A stretch of 13,087 nucleotides of DNA, from contig JBDIBB010000107.1 of assembly GCA_039812685.1 (NCBI GenBank), forward strand, positions 1-13,087, read 5' to 3'. Position numbers and translations under genes: made by a program. The notes beneath the pieces were generated by a model that made no database searches, was not told the origin of the DNA, and was given only the letters and a program-made list of their open reading frames with translations. Source of the DNA: JBDIBB01 sp039812685. Lineage in GTDB: Bacteria; Acidobacteriota; Vicinamibacteria; Vicinamibacterales; JAFNAJ01. Shown in pieces: positions 7,560 to 13,087 of this stretch (positions are counted from its first letter, which is position 1; each line of letters starts with the position of its first letter).

Positions 7560-7587
7560 TTGACAGTGCCCCGCACGCGGCGATAAT
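7560..7587 (+). promoter_or_regulatory. Strong sigma70-type promoter, near-leaderless
   Basis: A perfect -35 box TTGACA (7560-7565) and a -10 box GATAAT (7582-7587, five of six matches) are separated by 16 nt. The ATG at 7597 follows the -10 box after only nine bases, so transcription should start within about 0-4 nt of the start codon. No Shine-Dalgarno sequence is present in the intervening CGCCCCCAC stretch. This separates the downstream gene from the exporter operon and implies a leaderless or nearly leaderless mRNA. Confidence 0.75.
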
Positions 7588-7596
7588 CGCCCCCAC

Positions 7597-10500
7597 ATGA
7601 AGCCTGCCTGGTTCAGGCCGATCTTCCTGACGGCGTTGGCGGCCTCGGGCGCGGCGGGGCTCGTCTACGAGCTGACGTGGACGCGGCTCCTGACGCTGTA
7701 CCTGGGACACACGGTGGCGGCGGCAAGCACCGTGGCGGCGGCGTTCATGGGCGGACTGGCGGGCGGCGCCTTCCTGGCCGGCCGGTGGTGCCAGGACTTC
7801 GGCGCCCGTCGCGCGCTCCGGACATACGCGGCGCTCGAGGCCACCGTGATCCTGTTCGCGCTGGCGCTGCCGCACGGCGTCGGCTTGTCGATCCCGTGGC
7901 TCGCGTTCGCGTACCAGGATGGCGCGGCCGGCATCGGGTTCTCGCTGGCGCGGGTCGGCGTCTGCTTCGCGGCCGTTCTCGCGCCTGCGCTCGCGCTCGG
8001 GGCCAGCTATCCGATGGCCGTCCGCGCGTTCGCGGGCGACGGCCTCCATCCCGGACGTGGAGGCGGCGCCGTCTACGCGGCCAATACGATCGGCGCGGCG
8101 ATGGGCGCCCTCGCTGGTGGCTTCGTCCTGCTGCCATCCGTCGGGCTGTCGAACGCGACGTCGATGGCTGCCTGCGCCAGCGCATCGGCCGCTGCCGCCG
8201 CGCTGTGGCTCGCACGCGGAGCCGGCGATCCGGATCCGATGACGACCGGACCGTTGCCGGATGCCGGCCGGTCGCGCACGAGATCACGATCGCATGCCAC
8301 CGCCCCGCCGTCGGCGCGACCAGCCGTGGCCGGCGGGCTGGCGCTCGCCCCGATCGTCCTGGGCATCTCGGGCTTTGCCTCGCTGACCTTCGAGATCGCA
8401 TGGGTTCGCCTGCTCTCCCTGCTGACCGGGCCCACCACCTACGCGTTTGCGTCGGCGCTGGTCACCGTCATCGCGGGCAGCGCTCTGGGGGCCGCAGCCG
8501 GCGCCTGGCTGGCCGGCCGCACCGACCGCCCCGCGCTGTGGCTGTCGATCTCGCTGGTCGTCGCATCCGTTGCCACCAGCTGGTCGACGATGGTCGTCGG
8601 TCGCGACGTGCCGGTGTGGCTGATGGAGGCGGCGCCGCGGGCGACCTCGTTTGCGGGCGGCGCCGTCGCGCTCAACACGATCCTCGTCGCGCTGCTGATG
8701 ATCCCGGCCGCCCTGGCGCTCGGCGCCGGCTTCTCGCTGGCGCTGGAGCTCGTGGGCGGCGGCCCTGGCACGGCACGCCGCGTGGCGATGGCCTACGGCG
8801 TCAACACCATCGCGGCGCTCGGCGGATCGCTGGCGGCCGGCTTCGTGCTCGTCCCGACCCTCTCGCTGCATCCAACCCTTCGGCTGGTGAGCGGCCTCCT
8901 CCTGCTCGCAGCCCTCGTTCCGCTGGCGGCACGCCCCGGAATCTCGTTTCGATGGCGCGCGACGCTGGTCGCCGCCGTTGCCCTCGCGTCGGTGCCGGCG
9001 CTCCGGCCGGCGCCGTGGGATCGCAGCCTGCTCGCGAGCGGGCTGTACAAGTACGGCCGCGAGATGCCTGCCGGCATCGACCGCCGCCTCCTGCTGACGG
9101 CCGGTGATCTGCTCTACTACCGCGACGGCGCCGCGGCCACGGTCTCGGTGAAGGAGTTGACCGGCACCCTGTCGCTGTCGATCGACGGGAAGGTGGACGC
9201 CTCGAGCTGGGGCGACATGCTCACGCAGAAGCTGCTGGCGCACCTGCCGCTGCTGCTCCATCCGAATCCGCGAAGCGCGCTCGTGATCGGGCTGGGCAGC
9301 GGGGTGACGGCCGCCTCGGCCCTGACGCACGGCCTCGACCGGCTGGACGTGCTCGAGATCTCGCCGGAGGTCGTGGAGGCGTCGGCACTGTTTCACGCGC
9401 AGAACCGCGGCGTCCTGATGGATCCGCGCACGCGCCTGATCACCGGCGACGGCCGCACGCACCTGCTCCTGTCCCGCCGCCAGTACGACGTCATCGTCTC
9501 GGAGCCGTCCAATCCCTGGATGGCCGGCGTGGCCGCGCTGTTCACGCGGGAGTTCTTCGAGGCGGCGCGCGGCCGCCTGGCGCCCGGCGGTGTCATCTGC
9601 CAGTGGGCGCACACCTACGACATCAGCGACGCGGATCTTCGTTCGATCGCGGCGACGTTCCAGTCGGTGTTCCCCAGCGGCACGCTGTGGCTGGTGGGTG
9701 ACTCGGACCTGCTGCTGATTGCATCCGATGCGCCGCTGGACTCGCGTCTTGACGGGATCGGGACGACGTGGCAGCGGCCCGGCGTTGCGGACGATCTGGC
9801 CGAGGTCTCGGTGGAGCAGCCCTTCACGCTGCTGTCCCAGTACGCCGGCGGGCCCGCCGAACTGCGCCGGCTCGCGGGCTCTGCCCCGCTCCAGACCGAC
9901 GATCGTCTGTCGCTGGAGTTCACCGGCCCGGCGGCCATCAACGCCGGCCTGGGCCGCGGCGACGGGCCCGGCATTCGCGAGCTGCTCCCGCCCGGCGGCG
10001 GGCCGCCCGCGATCCGGCTGGCGCTGGCGCGGGCCACTGGCGCCGACTGGCAATCGCGCGCGCGGATGCTGCTCGAGACGGGCGACTACGAGGGCGCGCT
10101 TCGCGACTTCATGCGGGCGCTCGACCTCGATCCGCGGGATGAAGCGACGCTGGACGGACTCGTGGTCGCAGCCGGCGTCACCTCGAGGGAAGCGGAGGCC
10201 GTCGATCGGCTGAAGACGTTGATCGCCCACCACCCGGACCGCGCGGCGCCCAGGGTGGCCGCGTCGCGTCTGCTGGCGTCTGCGGGCCTGATCGAAGAGG
10301 CGGTTGCCGTGCTGGATCCCGGCGTCGCGGGTGCAGACGACGAGGCGAAGCTCGTGGAGCAGGCCGCCTCCATCTTCGCGGACGCGGGCGATCTGCCGCG
10401 GCTGGATCTGGCGGCCGGTCGGCTCCGGCAACTGCGGCCCGACGCGCCTCGCACGATCTACTTCGCCGCGGCGGCGGAATTCCTGCGGGGCCGCTTCGAC

Positions 10501-10794
10501 GCGGCGTCGGCGCTGGCCGAGCGCGTGCTGGCCGCGGAGCCCGGCTACGCGCCGGCCCACACCCTGCTGGGCGCGTGCCGCGCGAGCCTCGGCCGGACGG
10601 ACCTGGCGCGACGCGCGTTCCTCGATGCGCTCGCGCGATCCCCGCGCGACCTGGCCACCTACGTGAACCTCGGCCGGCTCGAGCTCGCGGAGGGCAATCG
10701 CGGGGCCGCCACCCGGCACTTCGCCGAGGCGCTCACGCTCGATCCGATGTCGGAGTCCGCGCGGCAGGGCCTCGCCCAGGCGCGCGCCGAGTAG
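7597..10794 (+). CDS. Multi-TM / spermidine-synthase-like / TPR fusion protein
   Basis: The 1065-residue product has three parts. Residues 1-470 hold two homologous hydrophobic units: GLVYELTWTRLL (21-32) recurs as SLTFEIAWVRLL (262-273), and YAANTIGAAMGALAGGFVLLP (160-180) as YGVNTIAALGGSLAAGFVLVP (400-420). A polar Arg/Ser/Pro linker (210-245) joins them. Residues about 475-775 resemble the polyamine synthase fold: LSIDGK, AHLPLLLHPNP, nucleotide loop GLGSG (565-569), acidic ribose-binding Glu587 in LEIS, GDGR with Asp618, and a late TDDR at 767-770. The catalytic loop reads SEPSNPW (635-641) where aminopropyltransferases have aspartates (DSSDP-type), so true spermidine synthesis is doubtful; a SAM or related ligand may still bind. 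Residues about 817-1065 are helical TPR repeats, clearest at 818-850, 984-1017 and 1019-1052, suggesting protein binding. The Rossmann and TPR parts are probably cytoplasmic. Such fusions are known in databases as 'fused MFS/spermidine synthase' proteins of unknown role. ATG 7597 is chosen from the promoter spacing. Confidence 0.88.
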   Translation: MKPAWFRPIFLTALAASGAAGLVYELTWTRLLTLYLGHTVAAASTVAAAFMGGLAGGAFLAGRWCQDFGARRALRTYAALEATVILFALALPHGVGLSIPWLAFAYQDGAAGIGFSLARVGVCFAAVLAPALALGASYPMAVRAFAGDGLHPGRGGGAVYAANTIGAAMGALAGGFVLLPSVGLSNATSMAACASASAAAAALWLARGAGDPDPMTTGPLPDAGRSRTRSRSHATAPPSARPAVAGGLALAPIVLGISGFASLTFEIAWVRLLSLLTGPTTYAFASALVTVIAGSALGAAAGAWLAGRTDRPALWLSISLVVASVATSWSTMVVGRDVPVWLMEAAPRATSFAGGAVALNTILVALLMIPAALALGAGFSLALELVGGGPGTARRVAMAYGVNTIAALGGSLAAGFVLVPTLSLHPTLRLVSGLLLLAALVPLAARPGISFRWRATLVAAVALASVPALRPAPWDRSLLASGLYKYGREMPAGIDRRLLLTAGDLLYYRDGAAATVSVKELTGTLSLSIDGKVDASSWGDMLTQKLLAHLPLLLHPNPRSALVIGLGSGVTAASALTHGLDRLDVLEISPEVVEASALFHAQNRGVLMDPRTRLITGDGRTHLLLSRRQYDVIVSEPSNPWMAGVAALFTREFFEAARGRLAPGGVICQWAHTYDISDADLRSIAATFQSVFPSGTLWLVGDSDLLLIASDAPLDSRLDGIGTTWQRPGVADDLAEVSVEQPFTLLSQYAGGPAELRRLAGSAPLQTDDRLSLEFTGPAAINAGLGRGDGPGIRELLPPGGGPPAIRLALARATGADWQSRARMLLETGDYEGALRDFMRALDLDPRDEATLDGLVVAAGVTSREAEAVDRLKTLIAHHPDRAAPRVAASRLLASAGLIEEAVAVLDPGVAGADDEAKLVEQAASIFADAGDLPRLDLAAGRLRQLRPDAPRTIYFAAAAEFLRGRFDAASALAERVLAAEPGYAPAHTLLGACRASLGRTDLARRAFLDALARSPRDLATYVNLGRLELAEGNRGAATRHFAEALTLDPMSESARQGLAQARAE

Positions 10795-10806
10795 CCCCGA
10801 GTATCG

Positions 10807-10860
10807 TGATCGCGCCCCGACGGCACGCGCGGCGCCGCCCGGGGCGAACGCGCGCGATCG
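10807..10860. terminator. Possible bidirectional terminator, GC-rich inverted repeat between convergent genes
   Basis: The outer arms GATCGCG (10808-10814) and CGCGATC (10853-10859) are perfectly complementary. CCCCG (10815-10819) pairs with CGGGG (10840-10844), leaving an eight-base bulge on the right. It sits between two convergent stop codons, which suits a shared terminator. No T-run follows on either strand, so Rho-independent action is unproven. Confidence 0.4.
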
Positions 10861-10863
10861 TGT

Positions 10864-10878
10864 GCCGGCGGGGCCGGC
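10864..10878. terminator. Short hairpin next to the OPT gene stop
   Basis: GCCGG and CCGGC form a perfect five-base stem around CGGGG. It starts four bases past the OPT stop codon on the minus strand. The following bases are not T-rich, so this may be a second part of the terminator region or chance in GC-rich DNA. Confidence 0.25.
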
Positions 10879-10882
10879 TTCC

Positions 10883-12946
10883 CTACTCAGCCTGCCGCAC
10901 CGCCCGTCCCGGCACGGCGACGAGGATGGCGCCGACGGCCGCAAGGCACGCGATGCTCGCCAGGTAGCTCGGGCTGGCGAAGGCCTGCGGCAGGCCGACG
11001 TCGGCGAAGGCGAGCGCGGCGAACAGGATGCCGACGATCGCCTCGCCGGCGATCAGGCCCGAGGCGATCAGCGTCCCCGTGTTCTCGGCGTGCTCGCGCG
11101 ACGGCTTCTCCCACTTCCGGCGCTCCGCCGTCCGCTCGAGCAGCCCCTTGAACATCCCTCCCGCGAAGATCGCGAACGAGGTCTCGATCGGAAGGTACAT
11201 GCCGACGGAGACCAGCATCGGGCTCTTCACCTGCATCAGGATGAGCGAGAGCCCCATGAACACGCCGGCCAGGATGAGGATCCAGTCGGTCCGGCGCTCG
11301 ATGATGCTGCGCGAGACCACAGCCATGAGGCTCGCCTGCGGGGCGGGGATCCTGGCGCCGCCGAAGCCGGCGTTGGTGCCGAGCACCTCGTTCTGCAGCT
11401 CCGGCGCGAGCGTGCGCACCTCGGCGATCGTGTAGGCGCGCTTCTCGAGCGCCGCGCCGGCGTAGTCGACGCTGGCCACGCCGCCGCGCTCCATCTCGCC
11501 CAGCCGGGAGGCCACGGCGGCCTTGATGTCGCCGAGGTGCAGCACCGACAGCACCAGGAACATCGCCAGCGCGGCCGCGGTGACGCCGAGCATGTCGCCC
11601 GCCTGCATGCGCCACGGCGTGCAGCCGAGGATGTGGCCTGCCTTCAGGTCCTGCATCATCTCGCCGGCCACCGACACCGTGACGCAGGTGAATGCCGCCA
11701 CGCCGAGCACCGCCGCGATGCCCGTAGCGCCCTCGAGGCCGAGCAGCACCATGAGGAACGCCACGCTGATCAGCACCGTGACGGTGAGGCCGCTCGTCGG
11801 GTTGCTCGAGACGCCGATGATGCCGACGAGATAGCCGGAGACCGCCGCGAAGATGAAGCCGAGCACCAGCATCACCAGGGCCGCGACGATGGCGGCGGTC
11901 GCGCTGCCGGAGAACCAGTGGAAGACGAAGACCATGACCGCCAGCACCGCGGCGATGCCGGTCATTGCCCACTGGATCGGCAGGTCGCGGTCGGTGCGGG
12001 CGGTGGCCGCGCCGGCCTCGCCGCGCCGCGGGCGCAGGTTGGCGAGCGACTGAGAGATCCCCTCGAGCAGGCTCGCGCGCATCTTCCAGAGCGTGTAGAA
12101 GGCGCCGACCAGCATGCCGCCGATGGCGATCAGCCGCACGTAGTCGCGCCAGACGCGCACGATCTCGGCGCCCCAGTCGGCCACGGCCGCCGGGTCGTGC
12201 GCGTGGAGGAAGAAGGCGATGGCCGGCGCCAGCAGCCCCCAGGCGAGGATGCCGCCGCTGAAGTTGATGCCGGCCAGCTTCGGTCCGATGATGAAGCCCA
12301 CGCCGAGGAAGGCCGGGCTCGCCTCGGGGCCGCGCACCACCAGCGCGCCGCGGCCGACCGCCAGCGTCGCCTGCCACTTGGCGGCCAGCGCCTTCACCTC
12401 GGTGAGCAGCGCGAAGACCGCGCCCAGCCCCATGCCGCCCAGCAGGTGGCGCGATCCGCCCTGCCCCTTCTGGCCGGCCTTGTGGATCTCGGCGGCCGCA
12501 ATCGACTCGGGGAACGGCAGCTCCGCGTTGCCGACCAGCACGCGTCGCGTGATGGTGACGAACAGGATGCCGAGGATGCCGCCGGCCACGAGGATGATCG
12601 TCGACACCGCGTAGTGCGACGACGAGAAGAACGGGTGCCAGATGCCGGCGATGAAGAAGGCCGGCAGGGTGAAGATCGCGCCGGCTGCCACGTTGCCGCC
12701 GATCGAGCCGACCGTGCGCGCGCAGTTCTCCTCGAGGATGGTGCCGCCCAGGCTCTTGATGATTGCCATGCCCAGCACCGCCGTCGTGTAGGTGGCGGCA
12801 ATCGTCATGCCGGCCTTCAGGCCGAGATAGGCATTGGCCGCGCCCATGAAGACGGCCATCAGCACGCCCAGGGTGAGCGCGCGCGGCGTCGCCTCGCGCA
12901 TCTCGACGTGGGCGGCAACGAAGGGCTCCGTGGCCTTGTGATCCAT
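10883..12946 (-). CDS. OPT-family oligopeptide-type transporter, prokaryotic form
   Basis: The 687-residue product is a very hydrophobic inner-membrane protein with about 14-16 TM segments. Characteristic OPT signatures are NAYLGLKAGMT (38-48), ELPFPESIAAAEIHKAG (142-158), GVSSNPTSGLT (378-388), GEMMQDLKAGHILG (428-441), PAPQASLM (534-541) and YLPIETSFAIFAGG (584-597). A soluble loop at about 472-545 separates the last TM group. OPT proteins are proton-coupled importers of peptides or metal chelates in eukaryotes; substrates of the bacterial branch are largely undefined, so I do not assign one. ATG at 12946 has GGAG (12956-12953 on the minus strand) six bases upstream. It ends with TAG and converges on the TPR fusion gene. 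It appears to be a single-gene unit in this window. Other genes on the same strand could lie beyond the right edge. Confidence 0.92.
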   Translation of the reverse strand: MDHKATEPFVAAHVEMREATPRALTLGVLMAVFMGAANAYLGLKAGMTIAATYTTAVLGMAIIKSLGGTILEENCARTVGSIGGNVAAGAIFTLPAFFIAGIWHPFFSSSHYAVSTIILVAGGILGILFVTITRRVLVGNAELPFPESIAAAEIHKAGQKGQGGSRHLLGGMGLGAVFALLTEVKALAAKWQATLAVGRGALVVRGPEASPAFLGVGFIIGPKLAGINFSGGILAWGLLAPAIAFFLHAHDPAAVADWGAEIVRVWRDYVRLIAIGGMLVGAFYTLWKMRASLLEGISQSLANLRPRRGEAGAATARTDRDLPIQWAMTGIAAVLAVMVFVFHWFSGSATAAIVAALVMLVLGFIFAAVSGYLVGIIGVSSNPTSGLTVTVLISVAFLMVLLGLEGATGIAAVLGVAAFTCVTVSVAGEMMQDLKAGHILGCTPWRMQAGDMLGVTAAALAMFLVLSVLHLGDIKAAVASRLGEMERGGVASVDYAGAALEKRAYTIAEVRTLAPELQNEVLGTNAGFGGARIPAPQASLMAVVSRSIIERRTDWILILAGVFMGLSLILMQVKSPMLVSVGMYLPIETSFAIFAGGMFKGLLERTAERRKWEKPSREHAENTGTLIASGLIAGEAIVGILFAALAFADVGLPQAFASPSYLASIACLAAVGAILVAVPGRAVRQAE

Positions 12947-12961
12947 GCGGCACTCCGTCGT

Positions 12962-12975
12962 GGCGGATCTCCGCC
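12962..12975 (-). other. Perfect inverted repeat in the OPT 5' leader
   Basis: On the minus strand GGCGGA-GA-TCCGCC has six-base perfect arms around two bases. It lies between the -10-like element and the GGAG site of the OPT gene, so it should be in the leader RNA or be a dimer-protein binding site. No regulator can be named. Confidence 0.4.
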
Positions 12976-12990
12976 GGGGGGCGACGCGGC

Positions 12991-12996
12991 ATTGTA
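12991..12996 (-). promoter_or_regulatory. -10-like element (TACAAT) upstream of the OPT gene
   Basis: TACAAT on the minus strand matches TATAAT at five of six positions and lies 44 bases before the ATG at 12946. No good -35 box is visible 16-18 nt upstream, so the promoter may be weak or activator-dependent. Confidence 0.45.
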
Positions 12997-13087
12997 GCCG
13001 GTGATTGGGCCGGAGAGCCGGTGGGGGATCGGAGATGGCCCGGCTGCGCCTTCGCCACGGGCGCGCGTGAAGGCACGCACGGCGTGG

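Noticed and set aside
4817..7576. 919-codon open frame on the minus strand opposite permease 2 and the TolC-like gene
   Set aside because: Its translation is rich in Arg, His, Asp and Gly without any domain. It mirrors two well-supported genes on the other strand. Long antisense frames are expected at this GC content.
8284..10944. 886-codon open frame on the minus strand opposite the fusion gene
   Set aside because: Low-complexity Arg/Gly/Gln/His-rich translation with no motifs. The opposite strand has clear membrane, Rossmann and TPR domains.
10862..12997. 711-codon open frame on the plus strand opposite the OPT gene
   Set aside because: The translation is dominated by His, Asp, Arg and Glu, the typical antisense image of a hydrophobic membrane protein. 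The minus strand carries the OPT signatures.
13065..13078. GCGTG-AAGG-CACGC hairpin near the right edge
   Set aside because: A five-base stem without a T-run is common by chance in this composition, and no flanking gene is visible to give it a role.
1..13087. Search for CRISPR arrays, tRNA/rRNA genes, insertion sequences, toxin-antitoxin pairs or phage genes
   Set aside because: Almost all sequence is accounted for by seven-plus-one transport-type genes. No regularly spaced repeats, transposase motifs, cloverleaf segments or terminal inverted repeats were seen.

Overview
This is a high-GC window (about 70% GC by eye) with densely packed genes, long antisense open frames caused by base composition, and outer-membrane machinery. 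It therefore comes from a Gram-negative, high-GC bacterium. The gene types (split YbhF-type exporter, a 14-TM/spermidine-synthase-like/TPR fusion, a prokaryotic OPT transporter, a near-leaderless promoter) would suit Acidobacteriota (Vicinamibacteria-like) or a similar soil or environmental lineage. That placement is inference; nothing here is phylogenetically decisive.

Region 1 (27-7516, + strand) reads as one operon. It starts with a secreted lipocalin-like protein of unknown role (27-860). Then come a complete tripartite ABC exporter of the YbhGFSR type: a periplasmic adaptor (857-1864), two separate ABC ATPases that match the two halves of E. coli YbhF (1851-2849 and 2830-3801), two ABC-2 type permeases (3798-4931 and 4934-6064), and a TolC-like outer-membrane factor (6077-7516). 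Neighbouring genes overlap by 4-20 nt or are 2-12 nt apart, and most starts have a clear Shine-Dalgarno sequence, so translational coupling is likely. Together the products would form an inner-membrane pump (ATPase heterodimer plus permease heterodimer) joined through the adaptor to a dedicated outer-membrane channel. The substrate cannot be read from sequence. In E. coli the related system is linked to drug and cation efflux.

Region 2 (7560-10794, + strand) is a single gene with its own strong promoter. The promoter lies so close to the ATG that the mRNA is probably leaderless. The 1065-residue product has two homologous multi-TM units, a spermidine-synthase/SAM-type Rossmann domain whose catalytic aspartates are not conserved, and a C-terminal TPR region.

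Region 3 (10883-12946, - strand) is a convergent OPT-family transporter gene. It has a -10-like element and a short hairpin in its presumptive 5' leader. The 88 nt between the two convergent genes hold GC-rich inverted repeats that may act as a terminator. The last 141 nt of the window hold the OPT gene's upstream region and no supportable gene.

I see no CRISPR, tRNA, rRNA, insertion sequence or phage signature. I did not find a clearly new system. The points most worth checking are the asymmetric ATPase pair, the SEPSNPW active-site variant in the fusion protein, the near-leaderless promoter, and the doubtful C-terminus of the first gene.
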